A stretch of 64,000 nt of DNA, taken from assembly GCF_017165765.1 (NCBI RefSeq), contig NZ_JAFGZD010000016.1, forward strand, positions 58,358 through 122,357, read 5' to 3'. The translations under genes and the position numbers were made by a program. Below the pieces are notes generated by a model. It was not told the origin of the DNA, did not search any database, and saw nothing but the letters and a program-made list of their open reading frames with translations. Shown here one piece after another: positions 44,816 to 53,686 of the stretch (positions are counted from its first letter, which is position 1; the number at the start of each line of letters is the position of its first letter). The DNA is from Pseudomonas capsici (GTDB lineage Bacteria; Pseudomonadota; Gammaproteobacteria; Pseudomonadales; Pseudomonadaceae).

Positions 44816-46597
44816 ATGACTGCAGACACCGCTCTGTACATCCCGCCTTACAAGGCTGACGACCAAGACGTCGTCGTAGAATTGAACAACCGCTTTGGCG
44901 CCGAAGCCTTCACGGCACAGCCGACCCGTACCGGCATGCCGGTGCTGTGGGTCGCACGCGCCCATCTGGTCGAGGTGCTGAAGTTCCTGCGCCAGGTGAG
45001 CAAGCCCTACTCCATGCTCTACGACCTGCACGGTGTCGATGAGCGCCTGCGCACCCATCGTCGCGGCCTGCCCGATGCCGATTTCACGGTGTTCTACCAC
45101 CTGCTTTCGGTAGAGCGTAACAGTGACGTGATGATCAAGGTGGCCCTGTCCGAAAGCGACCTGAGCCTGCCAAGCGTCACCGGCATCTGGCCCAACGCCA
45201 ACTGGTACGAGCGTGAAGTGTGGGACATGTTCGGGATCGATTTCCCGGGCCACCCGCACCTGAGCCGCATCATGATGCCTCCGACCTGGGAAGGTCACCC
45301 GCTGCGCAAGGACTTCCCGGCTCGCGCCACAGAGTTCGATCCGTACAGCCTGAGCCTGGCCAAACAGCAACTGGAAGAGGAAGCCGCACGCTTCCGTCCG
45401 GAAGACTGGGGCATGAAGCGCTCCGGCGAGAACGAGGACTACATGTTCCTCAACCTGGGTCCGAACCACCCTTCGGCCCACGGTGCGTTCCGTATCATCC
45501 TGCAACTGGACGGCGAAGAGATCGTCGACTGCGTTCCGGATATCGGTTACCACCACCGTGGTGCCGAGAAGATGGCCGAGCGTCAGTCCTGGCACAGCTT
45601 CATTCCGTACACCGACCGTATCGACTACCTGGGCGGGGTGATGAACAACCTGCCCTACGTGCTTTCGGTCGAGAAGCTGGCAGGCATCAAGGTACCCGAG
45701 AAGGTCGACACCATCCGCATCATGATGGCCGAGTTCTTCCGGATCACCAGCCACCTGCTGTTCCTGGGTACCTACATCCAGGACGTCGGTGCTATGACCC
45801 CGGTATTCTTCACCTTTACCGACCGTCAGAGAGCCTACAAGGTCATCGAGGCCATCACCGGCTTCCGTCTGCACCCGGCCTGGTATCGCATCGGCGGTGT
45901 AGCACACGACCTGCCACGCGGCTGGGAAAAACTGGTCAAGGAATTCGTCGACTGGCTGCCAAAACGCCTGGACGAATACACCAAGGCAGCCCTGCACAAC
46001 AGCATTCTCAAAGGTCGTACCATCGGCGTTGCTGCCTATAACACCAAAGAGGCCCTGGAATGGGGCGTCACCGGTGCAGGCCTGCGTTCCACCGGCTGTG
46101 ATTTTGACCTGCGCAAGGCGCGCCCTTACTCCGGCTACGAAAACTTCGAATTCGAAGTCCCGCTTGCGTCCAATGGCGATGCCTATGACCGCTGCATGGT
46201 CCGCGTCGAAGAGATGCGCCAGAGCATCAGGATCATCGACCAGTGCATGCGCAACATGCCGGAAGGCCCGTACAAGGCGGATCACCCGCTGACCACGCCG
46301 CCGCCCAAGGAACGCACCCTGCAGCACATCGAAACCCTGATCACGCACTTCCTGCAGGTTTCGTGGGGCCCGGTCATGCCGGCCAACGAATCCTTCCAGA
46401 TGATCGAAGCGACCAAGGGCATCAACAGTTATTACCTGACGAGCGACGGCGGCACCATGAGCTACCGTACCCGGATCCGCACTCCAAGTTACCCGCACCT
46501 GCAACAGATCCCTTCGGTGATCAAAGGCAGCATGGTCGCGGACTTGATCGCGTACCTGGGTAGCATCGATTTCGTTATGGCCGACGTGGACCGCTAA
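44816..46597 (+). CDS. nuoCD: NADH-quinone oxidoreductase subunit C/D fusion
   Basis: A 593-residue fusion of NuoC (residues about 1-185) and NuoD (about 205-593), normal for gammaproteobacteria. The NuoC part has WYEREVWDMFGIDFPGHPHL. The NuoD part begins FLNLGPNHPSAHGAFR and includes YHHRGAEKMAERQSWHS, lining the quinone chamber. The ATG at 44816 is used; nine bases earlier a TTG is also in frame. Confidence 0.97.
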   Translation: MTADTALYIPPYKADDQDVVVELNNRFGAEAFTAQPTRTGMPVLWVARAHLVEVLKFLRQVSKPYSMLYDLHGVDERLRTHRRGLPDADFTVFYHLLSVERNSDVMIKVALSESDLSLPSVTGIWPNANWYEREVWDMFGIDFPGHPHLSRIMMPPTWEGHPLRKDFPARATEFDPYSLSLAKQQLEEEAARFRPEDWGMKRSGENEDYMFLNLGPNHPSAHGAFRIILQLDGEEIVDCVPDIGYHHRGAEKMAERQSWHSFIPYTDRIDYLGGVMNNLPYVLSVEKLAGIKVPEKVDTIRIMMAEFFRITSHLLFLGTYIQDVGAMTPVFFTFTDRQRAYKVIEAITGFRLHPAWYRIGGVAHDLPRGWEKLVKEFVDWLPKRLDEYTKAALHNSILKGRTIGVAAYNTKEALEWGVTGAGLRSTGCDFDLRKARPYSGYENFEFEVPLASNGDAYDRCMVRVEEMRQSIRIIDQCMRNMPEGPYKADHPLTTPPPKERTLQHIETLITHFLQVSWGPVMPANESFQMIEATKGINSYYLTSDGGTMSYRTRIRTPSYPHLQQIPSVIKGSMVADLIAYLGSIDFVMADVDR

Positions 46598-46599
46598 GC

Positions 46600-47097
46600 A
46601 TGAACAGCACGCTTATCCAGACAGACCGTTTCGCCCTGAGCGAAACAGAGCGCTCGGCCATCGAGCACGAGCTGCATCACTACGAAGACCCGCGCGCGGC
46701 GTCCATCGAAGCCCTCAAGATCGTCCAGAAGGAACGTGGCTGGGTGCCGGATGGCGCCATCTACGCGATCGGCGAGATCCTCGGCATTCCAGCCAGCGAC
46801 GTCGAAGGTGTGGCAACGTTCTACAGCCAGATCTTCCGCCAGCCGGTCGGCCGTCACATCATTCGCGTCTGCGACAGCATGGTCTGCTACATCGGCGGCC
46901 ATGAGTCGGTCGTTGGCGAAATCCAGAGCAAGCTGGGCATCGGCCTGGGCCAGACCACTCCAGACGGCCGTTTCACGCTGCTGCCGGTCTGCTGCCTGGG
47001 CAACTGCGACAAGGCTCCGGCACTGATGATCGACGACGACACTTTCGGTGACGTACAGCCTGCTGGCGTTGCCAAACTGCTGGAGGGCTACGTATGA
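46600..47097 (+). CDS. nuoE: NADH-quinone oxidoreductase subunit E
   Basis: A 165-residue thioredoxin-like subunit carrying the [2Fe-2S] cluster N1a. The ligands are in RVCDSMVCYIGG and CCLGNCDKAPA. It follows nuoCD by two bases and overlaps nuoF by four (ATGA). Confidence 0.97.
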   Translation: MNSTLIQTDRFALSETERSAIEHELHHYEDPRAASIEALKIVQKERGWVPDGAIYAIGEILGIPASDVEGVATFYSQIFRQPVGRHIIRVCDSMVCYIGGHESVVGEIQSKLGIGLGQTTPDGRFTLLPVCCLGNCDKAPALMIDDDTFGDVQPAGVAKLLEGYV

Positions 47098-48449
47098 CCC
47101 TGACTTCCTTCGGCCCTGCCAACCGCATCGCGCGCAGTGCAGAAACCCATCCGCTGACCTGGCGTCTGCGTGACGACGCCGAGCCGGTCTGGCTCGACGA
47201 GTACCAGGCCAAGAACGGTTACGCGGCAGCCCGCAAGGCATTCGCCGACCTGTCTCAGGACGACATCGTCCAGACCGTCAAGGATGCAGGCCTCAAGGGA
47301 CGCGGCGGTGCCGGCTTCCCTACGGGTGTGAAATGGGGCCTGATGCCCAAAGACGAATCCATGAACATCCGCTACCTGCTGTGCAACGCGGATGAAATGG
47401 AGCCCAACACCTGGAAAGACCGCATGCTGATGGAGCAACTGCCCCATCTGCTGATCGAAGGCATGCTGATCAGTGCCCGCGCACTGAAAACCTACCGTGG
47501 CTACATCTTCCTGCGCGGCGAGTACACCACCGCCGCCAGACACCTGAACCGTGCCGTGGAAGAAGCCAAGGCAGCGGGCCTGCTGGGCAAGAACATTCTG
47601 GGCAGCGGCTTCGATTTCGAGCTGTTCGTCCACACCGGCGCCGGGCGTTACATCTGTGGTGAAGAAACCGCACTGATCAACTCCCTGGAAGGCCGTCGCG
47701 CCAACCCGCGCTCCAAGCCGCCCTTCCCCGCCGCTGTCGGCGTATGGGGCAAGCCGACCTGCGTGAACAACGTCGAAACCCTGTGCAACGTACCGGCCAT
47801 CATCGGTAATGGCGTCGACTGGTACAAATCCCTCGCTCGCGAAGGCAGTGAAGACCACGGCACCAAGCTGATGGGCTTCTCCGGCAAAGTGAAGAACCCG
47901 GGCCTGTGGGAACTGCCGTTCGGCGTCACCGCTCGCGAACTCTTCGAGGACTATGCCGGTGGCATGCGCGACGGCTACAAGCTCAAGTGCTGGCAGCCAG
48001 GCGGTGCCGGTACCGGTTTCCTGTTGCCGGAACACCTGGATGCGCAAATGTACGCTGGCGGCATCGCCAAGGTCGGAACCCGTATGGGCACCGGTCTGGC
48101 CATGGCGGTAGACGACAGCATCAACATGGTGTCCCTGCTGCGCAACATGGAAGAGTTCTTCGCCCGCGAATCCTGTGGTTTCTGCACCCCTTGCCGCGAC
48201 GGCCTGCCATGGAGCGTCAAGCTTCTGCGTGCGCTGGAAAAAGGCCAGGGACAAGCCGGCGATATCGAAACGCTGCTCGGTCTGGTCGGTTTCCTCGGCC
48301 CAGGCAAGACCTTCTGTGCTCACGCACCGGGAGCCGTGGAGCCATTGGGCAGCGCAATCAAGTATTTCCGCCCGGAGTTCGAGGCCGGCATCGCGCCCAC
48401 CAGCGCCGCCGTTCCGCCCCAGGCACGACCGATCATCGTCGGCGCATGA
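47094..48449 (+). CDS. nuoF: NADH-quinone oxidoreductase subunit F
   Basis: A 451-residue NADH- and FMN-binding subunit. GRGGAGFPTGVKW is the FMN/NADH glycine-rich loop. Cluster N3 is bound by ESCGFCTPCRDG plus the cysteine in KTFCAHAPGA. It is coupled to nuoE and receives electrons from NADH. Confidence 0.97.
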   Translation: MTLTSFGPANRIARSAETHPLTWRLRDDAEPVWLDEYQAKNGYAAARKAFADLSQDDIVQTVKDAGLKGRGGAGFPTGVKWGLMPKDESMNIRYLLCNADEMEPNTWKDRMLMEQLPHLLIEGMLISARALKTYRGYIFLRGEYTTAARHLNRAVEEAKAAGLLGKNILGSGFDFELFVHTGAGRYICGEETALINSLEGRRANPRSKPPFPAAVGVWGKPTCVNNVETLCNVPAIIGNGVDWYKSLAREGSEDHGTKLMGFSGKVKNPGLWELPFGVTARELFEDYAGGMRDGYKLKCWQPGGAGTGFLLPEHLDAQMYAGGIAKVGTRMGTGLAMAVDDSINMVSLLRNMEEFFARESCGFCTPCRDGLPWSVKLLRALEKGQGQAGDIETLLGLVGFLGPGKTFCAHAPGAVEPLGSAIKYFRPEFEAGIAPTSAAVPPQARPIIVGA

Positions 48450-48582
48450 CCCTTTCAAGGTGAAGGGCCCTGCCCTTCATCCATCGTGCGACAGCGCCCC
48501 CAAAGGCTGTTTCGAGTCGCACGAATAACAAGATTCCATTAGCCACGCCCGCTGACACCGGGCCAACGAAGAACTTTGAACC

Positions 48583-51297
48583 ATGGCCACTATCCACGTA
48601 GACGGCAAAGCGCTCGAAGTCGACGGGGCAGACAACCTGTTACAGGCATGTCTGTCGCTGGGCCTCGACATTCCTTATTTCTGCTGGCATCCCGCCCTTG
48701 GCAGCGTTGGCGCCTGTCGCCAGTGCGCGGTCAAGCAGTACAACGACGAGAACGACACCCGTGGTCGCATCGTCATGTCCTGCATGACCCCGGCCACCGA
48801 CAACACCTGGATCTCCATCGACGATGAAGAATCCAAGGCCTTCCGGGCCAGCGTCGTCGAGTGGCTGATGACCAACCACCCGCACGACTGCCCGGTCTGC
48901 GAGGAAGGCGGTCACTGCCACCTGCAGGACATGACCGTGATGACCGGTCACAACGAGCGTCGTTATCGCTTCACCAAGCGTACCCACCAGAACCAGGAAC
49001 TCGGCCCGTTCATCGCTCACGAGATGAACCGCTGCATCGCCTGCTACCGTTGCGTGCGTTTCTACAAGGACTACGCCGGCGGCACCGATCTGGGCGTTTT
49101 CGGCGCTCACGACAACGTGTACTTCGGCCGTGTCGAAGATGGCGTGCTGGAAAGCGAGTTCTCCGGCAACCTGACCGAGGTCTGCCCGACCGGTGTGTTC
49201 ACCGACAAGACTCACTCCGAGCGCTACAACCGTAAATGGGACATGCAGTTCTCGCCGAGCATCTGCCATGGCTGCTCCAGCGGTTGCAACATCAGCCCGG
49301 GTGAGCGTTACGGCGAACTGCGTCGTATCGAAAACCGTTTCAACGGCTCGGTGAACCAGTATTTCCTGTGTGACCGTGGTCGCTTCGGCTATGGCTACGT
49401 CAACCGCGAAGACCGTCCGCGTCAGCCTCTGCTGGCAGATGGCAGCAAACTGAGCCTGGACGCAGCGCTGGATACGGCAGCCGACCTGCTGCGCGGCCGT
49501 AACATCGTCGGTATCGGCTCGCCACGCGCCAGCCTGGAAAGCAACTACGCACTGCGCGAACTGGTAGGTGCCGAGCACTTCTACTCGGGTATCGAAGCCA
49601 GCGAGCTGGAGCGTATCCGTCTGGTGGCTCAGGTGCTCAAAGACAGCCCGCTGCCGATCCCTACCCTGCGCGACATCGAAGACCACGATGCAATTTTCGT
49701 CCTCGGTGAAGACCTGACCCAGACCGCCGCACGTGTGGCCCTGGCCCTGCGTCAGTCGGTCAAGGGCAAGGCTGAAGAGATGGCCGACGCCATGCGCGTT
49801 CAGCCATGGCTCAATGCTGCTGTGAAAAACATCGGCCAGCACGCGCTGAACCCGCTGTTTATCGCCAGCCTGGCTGAAACAAAACTCGACGATGTCGCCG
49901 AAGAGTGTGTACACGCCGCTCCAGACGACCTGGCTCGCATCGGTTTTGCCGTGGCTCACGCCCTGGACGCCAGCGCACCTGCCGTCGAAGGCCTGGAAGC
50001 CGAAGCTCTGGAGCTGGCCAAGCGCATTGCCGACTCTCTGCTGGCGGCCAAACGCCCGCTGATCATTGCCGGTACTTCCCTGGGCTCCAAGGCCCTGATC
50101 GAAGCCGCAGCGAACATCGCCAAGGCCCTGAAACTGCGCGAGAAAGAAGGCTCCATCAGCCTGATCGTGCCGGAAGCCAACAGCCTGGGCCTGGCCCTGC
50201 TGGGTGGCGAGTCGGTGGATGCCGCCCTGCAGGCCGTGATCGACGGCAAGGCTGACGCCATCGTCGTGCTGGAAAACGATCTGTACACCCGTACCGATGC
50301 CGCCAAGGTCGATGCTGCCCTGAGCGCCGCCAAAGTGGTGATCGTGGCCGACCATCAGAAGACTGCAACGGGCGACCGTGCACATCTGGTGCTGCCAGCA
50401 GCCAGCTTCGCCGAAGGCGACGGTACTCTGGTAAGTCTGGAAGGCCGCGCCCAGCGCTTCTTCCAGGTGTTCGACCCGACTTATCTGGACGCCAGCATTC
50501 TGGTCCACGAAGGCTGGCGCTGGCTGCATGCCCTGCGCGCTACCCTGCTGAACAAGCCGGTGGACTGGACCCAGCTGGACCACGTCACCGCTGCCTGCGC
50601 ACAAAGCAGCACGCAACTGGCGGGCATCATCAATGCCGCGCCTTCTGCTGCGTTCCGTATCAAAGGCATGAAACTGGCTCGCGAACCGCTGCGTTACAGC
50701 GGCCGTACCGCCATGCGCGCCAATATCAGCGTGCATGAGCCTCGTACTCCGCAAGACCAGGACACCGCGTTCGCCTTCTCCATGGAAGGGTACTCGGGTT
50801 CCGCCGAACCTCGTCAGCAAGTGCCTTTCGCCTGGTCTCCGGGCTGGAACTCGCCTCAGGCCTGGAACAAGTTCCAGGACGAAGTCGGTGGTCACTTGCG
50901 CGCAGGTGATCCGGGTGTTCGTCTGATCGAAAGCCAGGGCGACAACCTGAACTGGTTCTCCAGCGTTCCGCGCGCCTTCTCGCCTGCCCAGGGCACATGG
51001 CAGGTGGTGCCGTTCTATCACCTGTTCGGCAGCGAAGAGAACTCTTCGAAAGCCGCTCCGGTCCAGGAACGCATCCCGGCCGCCTATGTTGCACTGGCCA
51101 AGTCCGAAGCCGACCGCCTAGGCGTCAACGAAGGTGCCCTGCTCTCCTTGAACGTTGCCGGCAAGACCCTGCGTCTGCCGCTGCGCATCAATGAAGAGCT
51201 GGGTGCAGGTCTGGTGGCATTGCCGGTAGGTCTGGCAGGTATTCCTGCGGCGGTCTTCGGCAAGACGGTTGACGGTCTTCAGGAGGCAGCACAATGA
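48583..51297 (+). CDS. nuoG: NADH-quinone oxidoreductase subunit G
   Basis: A 904-residue subunit with a ferredoxin-like N-terminus. [2Fe-2S] ligands are in CWHPALGSVGACRQC, and the His/Cys cluster in HPHDCPVCEEGGHC. [4Fe-4S] ligands are in CIACYRC and CPTGVF, and the extra N7 cluster in SICHGCSSGCNISPG with a later cysteine in YFLCDRG. The rest is a molybdopterin-oxidoreductase-like domain without cofactor. It starts 133 bases after nuoF, the longest gap in the operon. Confidence 0.97.
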   Translation: MATIHVDGKALEVDGADNLLQACLSLGLDIPYFCWHPALGSVGACRQCAVKQYNDENDTRGRIVMSCMTPATDNTWISIDDEESKAFRASVVEWLMTNHPHDCPVCEEGGHCHLQDMTVMTGHNERRYRFTKRTHQNQELGPFIAHEMNRCIACYRCVRFYKDYAGGTDLGVFGAHDNVYFGRVEDGVLESEFSGNLTEVCPTGVFTDKTHSERYNRKWDMQFSPSICHGCSSGCNISPGERYGELRRIENRFNGSVNQYFLCDRGRFGYGYVNREDRPRQPLLADGSKLSLDAALDTAADLLRGRNIVGIGSPRASLESNYALRELVGAEHFYSGIEASELERIRLVAQVLKDSPLPIPTLRDIEDHDAIFVLGEDLTQTAARVALALRQSVKGKAEEMADAMRVQPWLNAAVKNIGQHALNPLFIASLAETKLDDVAEECVHAAPDDLARIGFAVAHALDASAPAVEGLEAEALELAKRIADSLLAAKRPLIIAGTSLGSKALIEAAANIAKALKLREKEGSISLIVPEANSLGLALLGGESVDAALQAVIDGKADAIVVLENDLYTRTDAAKVDAALSAAKVVIVADHQKTATGDRAHLVLPAASFAEGDGTLVSLEGRAQRFFQVFDPTYLDASILVHEGWRWLHALRATLLNKPVDWTQLDHVTAACAQSSTQLAGIINAAPSAAFRIKGMKLAREPLRYSGRTAMRANISVHEPRTPQDQDTAFAFSMEGYSGSAEPRQQVPFAWSPGWNSPQAWNKFQDEVGGHLRAGDPGVRLIESQGDNLNWFSSVPRAFSPAQGTWQVVPFYHLFGSEENSSKAAPVQERIPAAYVALAKSEADRLGVNEGALLSLNVAGKTLRLPLRINEELGAGLVALPVGLAGIPAAVFGKTVDGLQEAAQ

Positions 51298-52301
51298 GCT
51301 GGTTCACTCCCGATGTGATCGACACCATCTTCGCGGTCCTCAAAGCCATTGTCGTGCTGCTGGCGGTCGTGGTCTGCGGCGCGCTGCTGAGCTTCGTCGA
51401 GCGTCGCCTGCTGGGCTGGTGGCAGGACCGTTACGGTCCGAACCGCGTTGGCCCGTTCGGCATGTTCCAGATCGCTGCCGACATGCTGAAAATGTTCTTC
51501 AAGGAAGACTGGACACCGCCGTTTGCCGACAAGGTGATTTTCACCCTGGCACCGATCGTGGCCATGAGCGCCTTGCTGATTGCCTTCGCAATCATCCCGA
51601 TCACCCCGACCTGGGGCGTGGCGGATCTGAACATCGGCCTGCTGTTCTTCTTTGCCATGGCCGGTCTTTCGGTCTACGCCGTGCTGTTCGCCGGCTGGTC
51701 GAGTAACAACAAGTACGCCCTGCTCGGCAGCCTGCGTGCTTCGGCGCAAACCGTATCCTATGAAGTGTTCATGGGTCTGGCGCTGATGGGCATCGTGGTT
51801 CAGGTCGGCTCGTTCAACATGCGCGACATCGTTGAATATCAGGCACAGAACCTGTGGTTCATCATTCCGCAGTTCTTCGGCTTCTGTACGTTCTTCATCG
51901 CAGGCGTTGCCGTGACTCACCGTCATCCCTTCGACCAGCCGGAAGCGGAACAGGAACTGGCCGACGGTTACCACATTGAATATGCCGGCATGAAGTGGGG
52001 CATGTTCTTCGTGGGCGAGTACATCGGGATCATCCTGATCTCGGCGCTGCTGGTGACTCTGTTCTTCGGTGGCTGGCACGGTCCTTTCGGCATCCTGCCG
52101 CAACTGTCCTTCGTCTGGTTCGCTCTGAAGACCGCGTTCTTCATCATGCTGTTCATCCTGCTGCGCGCTTCCATCCCGCGTCCGCGCTATGACCAGGTAA
52201 TGGACTTCAGCTGGAAATTCTGTCTGCCGCTGACCCTGATCAATTTGCTGGTGACTGCCGCGATCGTGTTGTTGAACACGCCGGCAGGCTCGGTTCAGTG
52301 A
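51294..52301 (+). CDS. nuoH: NADH-quinone oxidoreductase subunit H
   Basis: A 335-residue membrane subunit with eight segments forming the quinone entry channel. FVERRLLGWWQDRYGPNRVG and PFDQPEAEQELADGYHIEYAG are the conserved quinone-site loops. Overlaps the nuoG stop by four bases. Confidence 0.97.
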   Translation: MSWFTPDVIDTIFAVLKAIVVLLAVVVCGALLSFVERRLLGWWQDRYGPNRVGPFGMFQIAADMLKMFFKEDWTPPFADKVIFTLAPIVAMSALLIAFAIIPITPTWGVADLNIGLLFFFAMAGLSVYAVLFAGWSSNNKYALLGSLRASAQTVSYEVFMGLALMGIVVQVGSFNMRDIVEYQAQNLWFIIPQFFGFCTFFIAGVAVTHRHPFDQPEAEQELADGYHIEYAGMKWGMFFVGEYIGIILISALLVTLFFGGWHGPFGILPQLSFVWFALKTAFFIMLFILLRASIPRPRYDQVMDFSWKFCLPLTLINLLVTAAIVLLNTPAGSVQ

Positions 52302-52312
52302 GGATTTGACCC

Positions 52313-52861
52313 ATGTTCAAATATATTGGCGACATCGTTAAGGGTACCGGTACCCAGTTGCGCAGCCTGATAATGGTTTTCGGTCATGGCTTCCGCAAAC
52401 GCGACACCCTGCAATATCCGGAAGAGCCGGTTTATCTGCCACCCCGTTATCGTGGCCGTATCGTTCTGACCCGCGACCCCGACGGCGAAGAGCGCTGCGT
52501 GGCCTGCAACCTGTGCGCCGTGGCTTGCCCGGTCGGTTGCATTTCATTGCAGAAGGCCGAAACCGAAGACGGCCGCTGGTACCCGGACTTTTTCCGCATC
52601 AACTTCTCGCGTTGCATTTTCTGCGGCCTGTGCGAAGAAGCCTGCCCGACCACCGCAATCCAGCTGACTCCGGATTTCGAGATGGCCGAGTTCAAACGTC
52701 AGGATCTGGTTTACGAGAAAGAAGATCTGCTGATCTCCGGCCCCGGCAAGAACCCCGACTATAACTTCTATCGCGTCGCCGGTATGGCCATCGCTGGCAA
52801 GCCCAAGGGCTCTGCACAGAACGAAGCCGAGCCGATCAACGTCAAGAGCTTGCTGCCTTAA
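52313..52861 (+). CDS. nuoI: NADH-quinone oxidoreductase subunit I
   Basis: A 182-residue ferredoxin-like subunit with two [4Fe-4S] clusters (N6a, N6b). The ligand motifs are CVACNLCAVACPVGC and CIFCGLCEEACPTTA. It links the peripheral arm to the N2 cluster in NuoB. Confidence 0.97.
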   Translation: MFKYIGDIVKGTGTQLRSLIMVFGHGFRKRDTLQYPEEPVYLPPRYRGRIVLTRDPDGEERCVACNLCAVACPVGCISLQKAETEDGRWYPDFFRINFSRCIFCGLCEEACPTTAIQLTPDFEMAEFKRQDLVYEKEDLLISGPGKNPDYNFYRVAGMAIAGKPKGSAQNEAEPINVKSLLP

Positions 52862-52871
52862 GGAAGTAAAG

Positions 52872-53381
52872 ATGGAATTCGCTTTCTATTTCGCATCCGG
52901 CATCGCCGTCGTGTCCACCCTGCGGGTGATCACGAACACGAACCCGGTGCACGCCCTGCTCTACCTGATCATTTCGCTGATCGCGGTGGCAATGACCTTT
53001 TTCAGTCTCGGCGCACCGTTCGCCGGCGTTCTGGAAGTCATCGCCTATGCGGGCGCAATCATGGTCCTGTTCGTGTTTGTGGTGATGATGCTGAACCTGG
53101 GCCCGGCCTCGGTTCAGCAGGAACGTGCGTGGCTCAAGCCCGGTATCTGGGTGGGGCCGGTGATTCTCGGCACTCTGCTGCTGGCTGAACTGCTGTACGT
53201 ATTGTTCGCCAACCCGACCGGCGCTGGCGTCGGTCACACCACAGTCGACGCCAAGGCAGTCGGTATCAGCCTGTTCGGGCCTTATCTGCTGGTGGTGGAA
53301 CTGGCCTCGATGCTGCTGCTTGCCGCAGCCGTGACGGCCTTCCATCTGGGCCGCACCGACACCAAGGAGCCAAGCCAATGA
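52872..53381 (+). CDS. nuoJ: NADH-quinone oxidoreductase subunit J
   Basis: A 169-residue membrane subunit with five segments, part of the proton path near the quinone cavity. The third segment YAGAIMVLFVFVVMMLNLG contains the pi-bulge region known from structures of complex I. It overlaps nuoK by four bases. Confidence 0.96.
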   Translation: MEFAFYFASGIAVVSTLRVITNTNPVHALLYLIISLIAVAMTFFSLGAPFAGVLEVIAYAGAIMVLFVFVVMMLNLGPASVQQERAWLKPGIWVGPVILGTLLLAELLYVLFANPTGAGVGHTTVDAKAVGISLFGPYLLVVELASMLLLAAAVTAFHLGRTDTKEPSQ

Positions 53382-53686
53382 ATGCTATCCCTCTGGAACA
53401 TGGCCTGGCTGTCGCCGGGGTCCTGTTCTGTCTTGGCCTGGTCGGCCTGATAGTGCGCCGCAACATTCTTTTTGTGTTGATGAGCCTGGAAATCATGATG
53501 AACGCATCTGCTCTGGCGTTCGTCGTTGCCGGTAGCCGCTGGGCACAACCGGATGGACAGGTCATGTTCATCCTGGTGATCACCCTCGCCGCTGCCGAGG
53601 CCAGTATTGGCCTGGCGATCCTGATGCAGCTGTATCGCCGCTTCCACACTCTCGATATCGATGCTGCCAGCGAGATGCGCGGATGA
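53378..53686 (+). CDS. nuoK: NADH-quinone oxidoreductase subunit K
   Basis: A 102-residue membrane subunit with three segments and the conserved membrane glutamates (LMSLEIMMNA and LAAAEASIGLAI) needed for proton translocation. It is coupled to nuoJ and nuoL by ATGA overlaps. Confidence 0.97.
   Translation: MNAIPLEHGLAVAGVLFCLGLVGLIVRRNILFVLMSLEIMMNASALAFVVAGSRWAQPDGQVMFILVITLAAAEASIGLAILMQLYRRFHTLDIDAASEMRG

Noticed and set aside
48640..51021. Open frame of about 790 codons antisense to nuoG
   Set aside because: Low-complexity Gln/Gly/Val-rich translation opposite a certain gene; explained by codon bias.
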